Positions 40,392 through 49,160 of a DNA stretch of 64,000 bases are shown piece after piece. Under the pieces are notes generated by a model. That model was not told the origin of the DNA. It was given only the letters and a program-made list of their open reading frames with translations, and searched no databases. Positions within the stretch are counted from its first letter, which is position 1, and each line of letters opens with the position of its first letter. The DNA comes from Inquilinus sp052078665 (lineage in GTDB: Bacteria > Pseudomonadota > Alphaproteobacteria > DSM-16000 > Inquilinaceae). The translations under genes were made by a program, and so were the position numbers. The stretch covers positions 84,122 through 148,121 of the forward strand of contig NZ_JBQJIK010000004.1 in NCBI RefSeq assembly GCF_052078665.1. Direction: 5' to 3'.

Positions 40392-40530
40392 AGTGCCTCC
40401 CCGGGGCGGGGTGCTGCAGCATCCATCCATTGCCCCGCACCCAGGCTGCGCGCTTCCGCTCGCGCCGGCAATACCTCCAATCCGGGGCCTGAACGCGGTA
40501 ATCTTTCCCTAGAGATAAGGGGGGACGCCT

Positions 40531-41004
40531 ATGAAGATCTCATGCGTCAGGCTCTGCTTGGCCGGCCTGCTGTGTTGGCTCGCATCGCCGCCGGCGATGG
40601 CCCGGGTCTCCATTGCCAATGGCACGGAGGATAAGCTTCCCATCGCCTGGCGGTCGGCCCATCGGCTGCATTGCGATCATGAGATCAACCAGCGACTGGT
40701 CCGGGACGGCAATATCGCCCGAGCGAAATCGACAGACATGTCGGGCCAGGGCTACGGCCGACTCATCGATCTCGACGCCGGGCGCATGACGCTCCTCATC
40801 CCTTCTCGTGACGGGTTTCTCATGGACATCGGCACTGTCAGCTTCGAACCCGAGATGCGCCATCTGAGTCTCGTTCTGCTGAGCAAGGGGGCGGTTTGGC
40901 TGCAAATGGTGATCGACGTCGACACTGGTCGTTTCAGCTCGGTCAGTCTCGATCCAGATGAGCCGGTCGTCGTGTATGGGCAATGCACGATCGAGCGCGG
41001 CTAG
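40531..41004 (+). CDS. Secreted protein of unknown function
   Basis: A 157-residue protein with a signal peptide (MKISCVRLCLAGLLCWLASP, cleavage near PAMA). The mature part has two cysteines (HRLHCDHEIN and YGQCTIERG) likely disulfide-linked, and a beta-rich fold. I do not recognise a family. The ATG follows GGGGGGAC, a strong ribosome site. It stands between a cupin and the sugar dehydrogenase, facing away from both. Confidence 0.6.
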   Translation: MKISCVRLCLAGLLCWLASPPAMARVSIANGTEDKLPIAWRSAHRLHCDHEINQRLVRDGNIARAKSTDMSGQGYGRLIDLDAGRMTLLIPSRDGFLMDIGTVSFEPEMRHLSLVLLSKGAVWLQMVIDVDTGRFSSVSLDPDEPVVVYGQCTIERG

Positions 41005-41065
41005 CTGAACGGTCGAACCACCTATCGCCTTGCCAAGCCATCCTAGGTGAGAAGGCCGAGCATCT

Positions 41066-42235
41066 TCACGCCACCCCCACCCACTTCCTCTCCGCCGCCG
41101 ACCGCCCGATCGCCTCGCTCACCCGCTCCAGCGCCGCCGCCGCCGCGAAGTCCGGGTAGGCCGCCGCGCCGCCGGCGATCGCCTCCAAAAGCTGCGCCAC
41201 CTCGATCACCTTGAGGTCGTTGAAGCCCAGCCCGTGGCCGGCGGCGGGGCTGAAGGCGCCGTAATGCGGGTGGGCCGGGCCGGTCAGGACGGTGCGGAAG
41301 CCGTTGCGGTCGCTTGGGCAGCCGCCCGGCTGGAACAGCTGCAGCTCGTTCATCCGCTCCTGGTCGAACAGGATTGCGCCCTCGGTGCCGAACACCTCGA
41401 AGGCCAGGTGGTTCTTGCGGCCCCAGGCCACCCGGCTGGTCGCCACCGTGCCGATGACGCCATCGGCGAAGCGCAGCAAGGCGTGGGTCTGGTCCTCGTT
41501 CTCGACCCTGGCCGTCTCCGTGGTGACCGCGGCGGCGCCGTCGCGGCGCTCGCGGCCCTCGCCGGCGGCGGGCAGGGGGCGCTCGGCGATCACCGTGCGC
41601 TGGTCGGCCGAGACCTCGGCCACCGGGCCGATCAGGGCCAGCGCGACGCTGAGGATGTGCGAGCCGATGTCGCCCAGGGCGCCGCTGCCCGCCTGATCGC
41701 GCCGGCAGCGCCAGGACATCGGTACGGCCGGGTCGGCCATGTAGTCCTCGTCGCTGACGCCGCGGAAATAGGTGACGCGGCCGATCGCGCCGTCGCGAAT
41801 CAGCTGCGCCGCGAAGGAGACGGCCGGGCTGCGCAGGTAGTTGTAGCCGACCATGGTGTGGATTCCGGCCTTGGCGGCGGCCGCCGCCATCTCCGCCGCA
41901 TCGACGGCGTTCAGCGCCAGCGGCTTCTCGCAATAGACGTGCTTGCCGGCCGCCAGCGCCGCCAGCGCCATCGGCTTGTGCAGCAGGTTGGGGGAGGTGA
42001 TGGCGACGAGATCGACCTTCGGGTCGGCCACCAGCTCGCGCCACTCGCCGGTGGCGCGGGCGAAGCCGAAACGGTCGGCGGCCCGCCGGGCGGCGCCGGC
42101 ATCGATGTCGGCCACCATCTCGAGCCGGGCGCCGAGCCGGGTGCGGAACACCGCCGGCGCGGCCCGGAAGGCCAGGGCATGGCATTCGCCCATGAAGCCG
42201 GTGCCGATCAGGCCGACGCCGATGCTGGTGGTCAT
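41066..42235 (-). CDS. Gfo/Idh/MocA family sugar dehydrogenase
   Basis: A 389-residue NAD(P)-dependent oxidoreductase. The Rossmann start GVGLIGTGFMGECHALAF, the EKPLAL motif with the catalytic Lys near 97, and GDIGSHILSVALALIG near 190 with the catalytic His are the family signs. Related enzymes are inositol or hexose dehydrogenases. The start at 42235 is at the family N-terminus. It is the last gene of the sugar ABC cluster (26 bases after the ATPase) and probably oxidises the imported sugar. Confidence 0.9.
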   Translation of the reverse strand: MTTSIGVGLIGTGFMGECHALAFRAAPAVFRTRLGARLEMVADIDAGAARRAADRFGFARATGEWRELVADPKVDLVAITSPNLLHKPMALAALAAGKHVYCEKPLALNAVDAAEMAAAAAKAGIHTMVGYNYLRSPAVSFAAQLIRDGAIGRVTYFRGVSDEDYMADPAVPMSWRCRRDQAGSGALGDIGSHILSVALALIGPVAEVSADQRTVIAERPLPAAGEGRERRDGAAAVTTETARVENEDQTHALLRFADGVIGTVATSRVAWGRKNHLAFEVFGTEGAILFDQERMNELQLFQPGGCPSDRNGFRTVLTGPAHPHYGAFSPAAGHGLGFNDLKVIEVAQLLEAIAGGAAAYPDFAAAAALERVSEAIGRSAAERKWVGVA

Positions 42236-42260
42236 CCGATGGTCCTCGACCAAGATAGGG

Positions 42261-43085
42261 CTACGCCGCCGCGTCGCTGCGTTCGAATTCGGCCAGCTCG
42301 GCGGTCAGGCTGGCCAGCTCCTGGCCGCCGGCCATCATCTCCAGCACCTGCTCGCGGCTGATCTCGCTCTTCGGATAGGTGCCCAGGCAGCGGCCGCGGT
42401 TCAGCAAAGTGAAGGTGTCGGCCACCGGATAGGCGTGGTGGACGTTGTGGGTGATGAAGATCACCCCCAGGCCCCGCGCCCGCGCCTGCACGATGTAGCG
42501 CAGCACCACCGAGGCCTGCTTGACGCCCAGCGCCGAGGTCGGCTCGTCCAGGATCAGCACCTTGGCGCCGAAATGCACCGCCCGGGCGATGGCGACGCAT
42601 TGCCGCTCGCCGCCCGACAGGGTGCCGACCGCCTGGCCGGGGTCGCGCACGTCGATGCCGATCTCGCGCATGGCGTCGCGGGCGATGGCATTGGCCTTGT
42701 CCATGTCGATGCGCCGGGTCGGGCCCCAGCCCACCGTCGGCTCACGGCCCATGAAGAAGTTCCGGGTGATGCTCATCAGCGGCACCATCGCCAGGTCCTG
42801 GTAGACCGTGGCGATGCCGTGGTCGAGCGCGTGGCGCGGCGAGCGGAACTGCACCGGCTGGCCCTCGACCAGCAGCCGGCCCTCGCTGGGCTGGTGCACG
42901 CCGGACAGGGTCTTGATCAGGGTCGACTTGCCGGCGCCGTTGTCGCCGAGCAACGCCAGCACCTCGCCGGCGCGGACCGAGATGGTGATGTCCTTCAGCG
43001 CCACCACCGAGCCGAAATACTTGCAGACGCCGTGCAGCTCGACCAGGGGCGCGGCCCCCGCGGGCGGGTTGGATTGGGCGTTCAC
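42261..43085 (-). CDS. Sugar ABC transporter, ATP-binding protein (single domain)
   Basis: A 274-residue ATPase with Walker A GDNGAGKST near 52, signature LSGGERQCVAIARAV near 155 and Walker B VLILDEPTSALGV near 172. Most ribose-type importers have a two-domain ATPase of about 500 residues; this is a one-domain version like the fructose FrcA. The GTG start at 43085 overlaps the permease stop (GTGA). Forms an importer with the two upstream genes. Confidence 0.9.
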   Translation of the reverse strand: MNAQSNPPAGAAPLVELHGVCKYFGSVVALKDITISVRAGEVLALLGDNGAGKSTLIKTLSGVHQPSEGRLLVEGQPVQFRSPRHALDHGIATVYQDLAMVPLMSITRNFFMGREPTVGWGPTRRIDMDKANAIARDAMREIGIDVRDPGQAVGTLSGGERQCVAIARAVHFGAKVLILDEPTSALGVKQASVVLRYIVQARARGLGVIFITHNVHHAYPVADTFTLLNRGRCLGTYPKSEISREQVLEMMAGGQELASLTAELAEFERSDAAA

Positions 43086-44128
43086 GACCGGCCTCCCGTC
43101 ACCTTGCGGCGGATGTAGTTGTTCACGATCACGGCCAGCAGCAGCATCACCCCGAGGAAGACCTTGAACCAGTCGGTGTTCACGCCGGAGTAGAAGATGC
43201 CCATCTGCACCACGCCGAAGATCAGCGCGCCGAAGGCGGCGCCGATCACCGAGCCGTAGCCGCCGGTCAGCAGCGTGCCGCCGATCACCACGGCGATGAT
43301 GGCCTCGAACTCCTTCAGCAGGCCGCGGTCGGCGGCGGCGGAGCCGAACTCCATCACCTGGCAGGCGGCGAAGACGGTGGCGCAGAAGGCGGTGCCCATG
43401 AACAGCACGACCTTCACCCGGCCGACCGGCACGCCCATGTTGCGCGCCGCCACATTGTCGCCGCCGACGGCGAAGATCCAGTTGCCGAAGCGGGTGCGCA
43501 GCAGGATCCAGGCGCCGATCGCGGTCAGCACCACCCACCACACCACCATGACCGGCAGGCCGGGGACGATCGGGCTGCCGTCCGGGAAGGTGTCGATCAG
43601 CCCGGCGCCGGCGGCCCAGCGGTACAGCCCGTCCAGCACCGTGCCGTAGAACAGCGGCGCCAGCCAGTCGGCGGCCGCCGGGTCCTTGACGCCGCCGACG
43701 ATGGTGCGGTTGGTGAACAGGATCGACAGCGCGATGGTCATGCCGCGCAGGATGAACAGGAAGGCCAGGCTGACGATGAAGCTGGGCAGGCCGGTGCGCA
43801 CCACCAGCCAGCCGTTCAGCGCGCCGATCGCCAGCGCGCCGGCGAAGGCGAAGGCCAGCGACAGCCAGACCGGCCAGCCGAAGAACACGGTCGGGATCGC
43901 GATCATCATGCCGGCGAAGCCGATCATCGAGCCGATCGACAGGTCGAACTCGCCGGCGACCATCAGCAGGCTGGCGCCGACCGCGAGGATGCCGAGCTGG
44001 GCCGACACCACCAGCCAGTTCGAGATGCCGTCGGCGCTGAACATGCCGGAGCCGCCGGCGGTGATGCCGAAGAAGACGAAGACCAGCACGGTGCCGGCCA
44101 TGGCGCCGAGCTCGGGGCGGGAGAGCAC
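43082..44128 (-). CDS. Sugar ABC transporter, permease
   Basis: A 348-residue ribose/xylose-type permease with about ten hydrophobic helices. GEFDLSIGSMIGFAGM near 60 and VGGDNVAARNMGVPVGRVK near 222 (the EAA-like loop) are characteristic; VVIGGTLLTGGYGSVIGAAFGALI is near 283. It starts with GTG; a few residues upstream could be included (ATT). It is 13 bases after the binding-protein gene, so it is in one operon. Confidence 0.9.
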   Translation of the reverse strand: MLSRPELGAMAGTVLVFVFFGITAGGSGMFSADGISNWLVVSAQLGILAVGASLLMVAGEFDLSIGSMIGFAGMMIAIPTVFFGWPVWLSLAFAFAGALAIGALNGWLVVRTGLPSFIVSLAFLFILRGMTIALSILFTNRTIVGGVKDPAAADWLAPLFYGTVLDGLYRWAAGAGLIDTFPDGSPIVPGLPVMVVWWVVLTAIGAWILLRTRFGNWIFAVGGDNVAARNMGVPVGRVKVVLFMGTAFCATVFAACQVMEFGSAAADRGLLKEFEAIIAVVIGGTLLTGGYGSVIGAAFGALIFGVVQMGIFYSGVNTDWFKVFLGVMLLLAVIVNNYIRRKVTGGRS

Positions 44129-44141
44129 AATGTTCTCGAAC

Positions 44142-45095
44142 TTACCGGTATTCGCCGGCCAGCTTCTCGACCAGGGCGATGTTGTCCTTGGTGATGAAGC
44201 CGGGGCCGGAGTTGATGTTGTTGCTGGGGATGACGCCGTAGCGGACGTAATTCGCCAGCAGCACCACCGGCAGATAGCCCTGCAGATAGGGCTGCTGGTC
44301 GATGGCGAAGGTCACCGTGCCGTCCTTGATGCCGGCGGCGATCGCGGCGCTCAGGTCGAAGGTGGCGAAGAACACCTTGCCGGCCTGCTTGTTGGCCTGC
44401 AGCACGGCGATGGTCGGCTCGGCCGAGTTCGGGCCGAGCGTCAGGATGCCGTTGGTGTCCGGGTTGGCGCGCAGATAGGCCGAGACCTTGGTCTGCACCT
44501 CGCCCGGATCCATGCCCGAATCGATCATCTGGTTGCCCAGCGGCACACCGAGCGCGTCGGCGAAGCCCTGGCAGCGCTCCACCGAGGCCGGGTTGGTGAT
44601 GTAGTGGTTGACGCAGACGAACTTGGTGACGCCGGCCGCCTTGGCCTTCTCGCCGGCGCCCTTGCCGGCGTCGTATTCCGGCTGGCCGATATGCATCAGC
44701 GCGCCGAGCTGCTTGCTCTGCTCCGCCGTGCCGGAGTTGATGGTGATGACCGGGATGCCTTTCTTCACGGCATCCATGATCGGGCCCTTCAGCACGTCGA
44801 AATCGGCGATGGTGATGATGATGCCGGCGGGCTTCGACGCGGTGGCCTGTTGCAGGATGCGGGCCATGTCGGCGAGGTCGCCGGTCGACGGGTTCTGGTA
44901 GTCCACGGTGGCGCCGACCTGCTGGCCCGCCTCGCGGATCGCGGTCTTGATCGTGTTCCACCAGCTGTCGGAATCGGGTGCGTGGCTGATCAGCACGAAG
45001 CGCTCATCGGCCGCCTGCGCCGCCTGGGGCGTGGCCGCCAGGCCCAGCACCATGGCGGCACCCATGACCGCGCCGCACAGCAATGTCCGAAGCAT
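44142..45095 (-). CDS. Sugar ABC transporter, periplasmic binding protein
   Basis: A 317-residue protein of the Peripla_BP_4 type with a signal peptide (MLRTLLCGAVMGAAMVLGLA). It has HAPDSDSWWNTIKTAI near 38, IIITIADFDVLKGPIMDAV near 90 and VITINSGTAEQ near 112 for the ligand cleft. The WW pair at the cleft entry and the dehydrogenase downstream suggest a sugar or inositol-like ligand. Leader of the operon SBP-permease-ATPase-dehydrogenase; ribosome site GGAGGAACC. Confidence 0.9.
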   Translation of the reverse strand: MLRTLLCGAVMGAAMVLGLAATPQAAQAADERFVLISHAPDSDSWWNTIKTAIREAGQQVGATVDYQNPSTGDLADMARILQQATASKPAGIIITIADFDVLKGPIMDAVKKGIPVITINSGTAEQSKQLGALMHIGQPEYDAGKGAGEKAKAAGVTKFVCVNHYITNPASVERCQGFADALGVPLGNQMIDSGMDPGEVQTKVSAYLRANPDTNGILTLGPNSAEPTIAVLQANKQAGKVFFATFDLSAAIAAGIKDGTVTFAIDQQPYLQGYLPVVLLANYVRYGVIPSNNINSGPGFITKDNIALVEKLAGEYR

Positions 45096-45217
45096 TCCTG
45101 GTTCCTCCCTCGGTTTCGTCGTCCGATTCATCGGGTCGGGAACGGGCGTCTGCCTGGTCCGGCGCCGGTGTCGGTTGATCACCGGAATTGAACAGGATTT
45201 TTAACCGGAAGGCAATT

Positions 45218-45228
45218 CAGAATTTCTG
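45218..45228. promoter_or_regulatory. Small palindrome upstream of the sugar operon
   Basis: CAGAA-T-TTCTG is a perfect palindrome in an AT-rich tract about 120 bases upstream of the binding-protein gene; further TTTCTG copies follow. It may be an operator; no LacI or similar regulator is adjacent except the TetR gene ending at 45251. Confidence 0.3.
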
Positions 45229-45250
45229 TTCTATTTCTGGTCCGGCCGTT

Positions 45251-45874
45251 TCACGGGCTGCCGGCGGTGCGGAGTCCGGCCTCCAGGATCGCCGCGGCCC
45301 GGTCGGCCAGCGCGTCCAGCCCGCCGTCGCGCACCAGATCCTCGGACAGCTGGCCGGTGATGACCAGCAGCGCCAGCCCGTGCAGCTGGGCCCAGGCGGC
45401 CACCACCGCGGCCCGGTCCGCCGCCGGTGCCAAGCGGTGCACGGCGCGGCGCAACCCGTCATAGGCTTGCTCCCCCGCGGCCCACAACGCCGGATCGGCC
45501 GATTTCTCCAGCGTGCCGTCGAACATCAGCCGGAACAGCCCCGGCTGCTCGCGGGCGAAGCCGAGATAACCGCGGAACCCGGCCGCCAGCCCCGGGGAGG
45601 CTCCCAGCCCCGGCGCGGCCGGCAGCTGCGCCAGCCTGGTGGACAGGGCCGCGAATCCCTCCGCCGCCACCGCGGCCAGCAGCGCCTGCCGGGTCGGAAA
45701 GTGCCGATAGGGGGCGTTGTGCGAGACGCCGACCCGACGGGCGACGTCGCGCAGGCTCAGCGCCTCCGGCCCCGATTCCTCCAGCAGCGCGCGCGCCGCC
45801 GCCACCAGCGCCCGGCGCAGGTCGCCATGGTGGTAGGGCTGCCCGGCCTGCTCCGATGTTGACACGGTCCACAT
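45251..45874 (-). CDS. TetR family regulator
   Basis: A 207-residue repressor. The N-terminal helix-turn-helix is LRDVARRVGVSHNAPYRHFPTRQALL in two pieces (residues about 41-66); a ligand domain of the TetR_C_33/WHG-type follows (GLFRLMFDGTLE near 120). It is divergent from the nnrU-like gene and overlaps an inverted repeat, so it likely represses that gene and itself. The start at 45874 agrees with the family. Confidence 0.85.
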   Translation of the reverse strand: MWTVSTSEQAGQPYHHGDLRRALVAAARALLEESGPEALSLRDVARRVGVSHNAPYRHFPTRQALLAAVAAEGFAALSTRLAQLPAAPGLGASPGLAAGFRGYLGFAREQPGLFRLMFDGTLEKSADPALWAAGEQAYDGLRRAVHRLAPAADRAAVVAAWAQLHGLALLVITGQLSEDLVRDGGLDALADRAAAILEAGLRTAGSP

Positions 45875-45902
45875 CCATCCATATGTTGCTCATGTCAACA
45901 TC
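45855..45902. promoter_or_regulatory. Inverted repeats at the TetR / NnrU divergent promoter
   Basis: GATGTTGACA (45855-45864) and TGTCAACATC (45893-45902) are perfect ten-base complements; an inner pair ATGTTG (45883-45888) and CAACAT (45896-45901) overlaps the right arm. Likely TetR operator half-sites; the left one lies inside the TetR coding start. Confidence 0.5.
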
Positions 45903-45935
45903 GACCGGATCGATCCTGCTGTAAAGGCCGCAACG

Positions 45936-46583
45936 ATGCTCTCTCTCGTCCTCGCCGCGCTGTTCTGGGTGGTGCTGCATCTCGGCGTCGCCGGCCCGCT
46001 CCGCCCGGCCCTGGTGGCGCGGCTGGGCGAGATGGGCTATCGCGGCCTGTTCTCGGCGCTCAGCGCCATCGGCCTGGTCTGGCTGGCCCTGGCCTATCAC
46101 GGCGCGCCTCACGAGCCGCTGTGGGACCCGGTGCCTTTCTGGGTTCCGGGGGTGCTGGTCCTGCTCGGCTTCGTGCTGCTGGCCTACAGCCTCAGCCCGT
46201 CCAACCCGACCCAGGTTTCGGCGAAGCGGCCGGGAACCGAGCTTCCGGTCGCCGGCATCACCCGCATCACCCGCCACCCGATGCTCTGGGCCTTCGCGCT
46301 CTGGGCGCTCGCGCATCTGACGGTGAACGGCCACTGGGCCGGGGTGCTGCTGTTCGGCGCCGTCCTGGTCACGGCGCTGAACGGCATGGTCTCGATCGAC
46401 CGCAAGCGGGCGGCGCGGCTGGGGCCCGCCTGGGACGATTTCGCCCGCCGCACCTCGCGCCTGCCCTTCGCCGCCGTGCTGTCTGGCCGCGGTGATCTCG
46501 CGCTCGGTGAGTTGGCGCTGTGGCGGCTCGGCCTCGGCGTCGGCCTGTTCGTCGCCGCGCTGTGGCTGCACGGGTTTTTGTAA
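45936..46583 (+). CDS. NnrU family membrane protein
   Basis: A 215-residue protein with several hydrophobic helices, the NnrU signature PGTELPVAGITRITRHPML near 98, and the N-terminal LFWVVLHLGVAGPLR. NnrU proteins were first found near nitrite/nitric oxide reductase genes and resemble isoprenylcysteine methyltransferases (NnrU-ICMT fold); no denitrification gene is near here. Divergent from TetR. It ends 25 bases before a REP-like element. Confidence 0.8.
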   Translation: MLSLVLAALFWVVLHLGVAGPLRPALVARLGEMGYRGLFSALSAIGLVWLALAYHGAPHEPLWDPVPFWVPGVLVLLGFVLLAYSLSPSNPTQVSAKRPGTELPVAGITRITRHPMLWAFALWALAHLTVNGHWAGVLLFGAVLVTALNGMVSIDRKRAARLGPAWDDFARRTSRLPFAAVLSGRGDLALGELALWRLGLGVGLFVAALWLHGFL

Positions 46584-46604
46584 GGCGTCCTTGGACTATA
46601 GGAC

Positions 46605-46685
46605 GTAGGTTGGGTTCGCTCCTGGGCGAACCCAACAATGGCTCCGGCTGCGGGATGTTGGGTTCGCAACGCGAACCCAACCTAC
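46605..46685. repeat. REP-like palindromic element, copy 2
   Basis: Outer ends GTAGG (46605) and CCTAC (46681-46685) are complementary. Inner hairpins are TTGGGTTCGC (46610-46619) with GCGAACCCAA (46626-46635), and TTGGGTTCGC (46658-46667) with GCGAACCCAA (46671-46680). Same units as 17479-17570. Confidence 0.8.
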
Positions 46686-46695
46686 GAAGGCCGGA

Positions 46696-47907
46696 TCAGC
46701 CAATCACCTCGCGCAGCGCCTGGACCACCCGCTCGACATCGCCGTCCTGCATGGCGGGGAACAGCGGCAGCGACAGGCAGCGCGCGTAGAAGGATTCGGC
46801 GCCGGGCAGGGGGCGGCGACCGTAGAGATCCTCATAATAGGGCTGCCGGTTGACCGGGATGTAGTGCACCTGGGTGCCGATGCCCTTGGCGTGCAGGGCG
46901 CGCACCACCTGGCCGCGGGTCTGGCCGATCGCGGCGAAGTCGATCAGCACCTCATAGAGATGCAGCACCGGGTCGCAGCCCGGCGCCTTGGCGATCGGCC
47001 GCAGCACCGGGGCCAGCGGCGCCAGCGCCTGGTCATAGCGCGCCGCCAGGGCCCGGCGCCGGGCCTTGAACCAGTCCAGCTTGCGCAGCTGGCTGAGGCC
47101 GAGCGCCGCCTGGATGTCGGTCAGCCGGTAGTTGAAGCCGATCTCCTGCATCTCGTAGTACCAGGGGTTCACCCCGGCCTGGGCAGGGTCGACCGCCAGC
47201 TCGGTGTTGACGAAGGCATCCGGGTCCCGGGTCATGCCGTGCGAGCGTTGCCGGGCCAGCTTCCGCTGCAGCTCCGGATCGGCCGACGTGACCATGCCGC
47301 CTTCGCCCAGGGCGATGGTCTTGACCGGGTGGAAGGAGAAGCAGGCGAGGTCGGAATGGGTGCAGGTGCCGACCTGGACCCGGCCCTCCGCCGTCTCGTA
47401 TTCGGTGCCCAGCGCGTGGCAGGCATCCTCGATCACGAAGGCGTCGTGCCGGCGGGCGATCTCGGCGATCGGCGCCAGCGGCACGGTCTGGCCGGCCAGA
47501 TGCACCGGCAGCACGGCGCGGAACCGGCCCTCCGGATGGAGTTGCGGGATCCGGGCGACCGCCGCCTCCAGATCCTCCGGCCGCATCAGCCCGGTCTCCG
47601 GGTCGACATCGGCGAAGACCAATTCGGCGCCGACGAAGCGGGCGCAGTTGGCGGTGGCCAGGAAGGTCACCGCCGGGACGACGCAGACATCGCCGGGCCC
47701 GAGGCCCAGCGTCAGCGTCGCCAGATGCAGCGCCGCCGTGCCGTTCGAGCAGGCGGCGGCGAAGGGGGCGCCGGTGGCGGCGCAGAAGGCGCGCTCGAAC
47801 TCGCCGACCGTCGGGCCGGTGGTCAGGAAGTCGGCCTGCAGCGCCCGGGTGACGGCGTCGATGTCGTCCTGGTCGATATACTGGCGGCCATAGGGCAGGA
47901 AGGTCAC
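46696..47907 (-). CDS. pseC: UDP-4-amino-4,6-dideoxy-N-acetyl-beta-L-altrosamine transaminase
   Basis: A 403-residue DegT/DnrJ/EryC1 aminotransferase. The PLP lysine is in FSFHPVKTIALGEGG near 195, and CSNGTAALHLATLTLG near 55 and EDACHALGTEYE near 160 are family marks. PseC acts after PseB in pseudaminic acid synthesis. It uses GTG at 47907, 51 bases from the pseB end. The later enzymes PseF, G, H and I are missing in the window, so the product may be UDP-amino sugar for another use. Confidence 0.85.
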   Translation of the reverse strand: MTFLPYGRQYIDQDDIDAVTRALQADFLTTGPTVGEFERAFCAATGAPFAAACSNGTAALHLATLTLGLGPGDVCVVPAVTFLATANCARFVGAELVFADVDPETGLMRPEDLEAAVARIPQLHPEGRFRAVLPVHLAGQTVPLAPIAEIARRHDAFVIEDACHALGTEYETAEGRVQVGTCTHSDLACFSFHPVKTIALGEGGMVTSADPELQRKLARQRSHGMTRDPDAFVNTELAVDPAQAGVNPWYYEMQEIGFNYRLTDIQAALGLSQLRKLDWFKARRRALAARYDQALAPLAPVLRPIAKAPGCDPVLHLYEVLIDFAAIGQTRGQVVRALHAKGIGTQVHYIPVNRQPYYEDLYGRRPLPGAESFYARCLSLPLFPAMQDGDVERVVQALREVIG

Positions 47908-47958
47908 GGTGATCGCCTCCGAAACGCGCGGGCCCTGAGGAACGGAACCGGAGGGCCG

Positions 47959-48999
47959 TCAGTTCGCGTGCCGCTCCAGGATCTCCAGCAGCTCGCGGTC
48001 GTCCAGCCATTCGGCGTTGTTGTCGCTGCCGTAGCTGAAGCGGTCGGGCACCGGCTTGCCGCCGCCTTCCTTGGCGAAGGAGGTGCGGGTGTATTCGCCG
48101 AACTGCGGCTCGATCACGTAGCGGTCGGCCAGCTCCAGCGTCGCATGCGCGTCGTCGACCGCGATCATCGCCTCGTGCAGCTTCTCGCCCGGGCGGATGC
48201 CGACGATGCGGTGCGGCAGGCCGGGCGCCAGGGCGCGGGCCAGCTCGGTGATCTTCATGCTCGGGATCTTCGGCACGAAGATCTCGCCGCCGCGCATGAT
48301 CTTGAAGTTCGACAGCACGAAGTTCACGCCCTGCTGCAGCGTGATCCAGAACCGGGTCATGCGGTCGTCGGTGATCGGCAGCGACTCCGCCTTCTGCTCC
48401 AGCAGCTGGCGGAAGAACGGCACGACGCTGCCGCGCGAGCCGACGACGTTGCCGTAGCGGACCACGGAGAAGCGGGTGCCGATGTCGCCCGACAGGTTGT
48501 TGGCGGCGACGAAGGTCTTGTCCGAGGCCAGCTTGGTGGCGCCGTACAGGTTGACCGGGTTGCAGGCCTTGTCGGTCGACAGGGCGATGACCTTCTTGAC
48601 CCGGTTCTGCAGCGCCGCCCAGACCACGTTCTCGGCGCCCAGTATGTTGGTGTGGATGCACTCCGACGGGTTGTACTCGGCGGCCGGCACCTGCTTCAGC
48701 GCCGCCGCGTGGATGATGAAGTCGACGCCACGGGTGGCCAGCGCCAGCCGCTCGCGGTCGCGCACGTCGCCGAGGAAGAAGCGCATGCAGGCATGGACCT
48801 CGGCGGGGTAGGCGGCCCGCACGGCGTTCTGCATGTCGTACTGCTTGAGCTCGTCGCGCGAGAAGATGATCAGCTTCCGCGGCTGGTAGCGCTGCAGGAT
48901 GGTGGAGACGAATTTGCGCCCGAAGGAGCCGGTGCCGCCCGTGACGAAAAGGACCTTGCCGTTCAGGTCGATCAGATTGTCGTCAAAACTACGGTACAT
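47959..48999 (-). CDS. pseB: UDP-N-acetylglucosamine 4,6-dehydratase (inverting)
   Basis: A 346-residue SDR. GGTGSFGRKFVSTIL near residue 21 binds NADP, and STDKACNPVNLYGATK near 141-156 carries the catalytic Asp, Lys and Tyr set of PseB. It turns UDP-GlcNAc into the 4-keto-6-deoxy-L-arabino sugar, the first step of pseudaminic acid or related glycans. It heads a two-gene unit with pseC. FlaA1 is a synonym. Confidence 0.9.
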   Translation of the reverse strand: MYRSFDDNLIDLNGKVLFVTGGTGSFGRKFVSTILQRYQPRKLIIFSRDELKQYDMQNAVRAAYPAEVHACMRFFLGDVRDRERLALATRGVDFIIHAAALKQVPAAEYNPSECIHTNILGAENVVWAALQNRVKKVIALSTDKACNPVNLYGATKLASDKTFVAANNLSGDIGTRFSVVRYGNVVGSRGSVVPFFRQLLEQKAESLPITDDRMTRFWITLQQGVNFVLSNFKIMRGGEIFVPKIPSMKITELARALAPGLPHRIVGIRPGEKLHEAMIAVDDAHATLELADRYVIEPQFGEYTRTSFAKEGGGKPVPDRFSYGSDNNAEWLDDRELLEILERHAN

Positions 49000-49160
49000 G
49001 AATCACCAGCGCTGTTGAAAAGGACGGACAGCCGAAACCTTCGGAGGACCGGCCCGAAGCCGCCCGGCCCTCCGTACGCCACCACTTCAGCCTATAACTC
49101 GTGCAGATGGTCGTTTGCAATGCAACCCGCGCGGCCGGGCCGCCTGCCTGTGGCGTGTTT

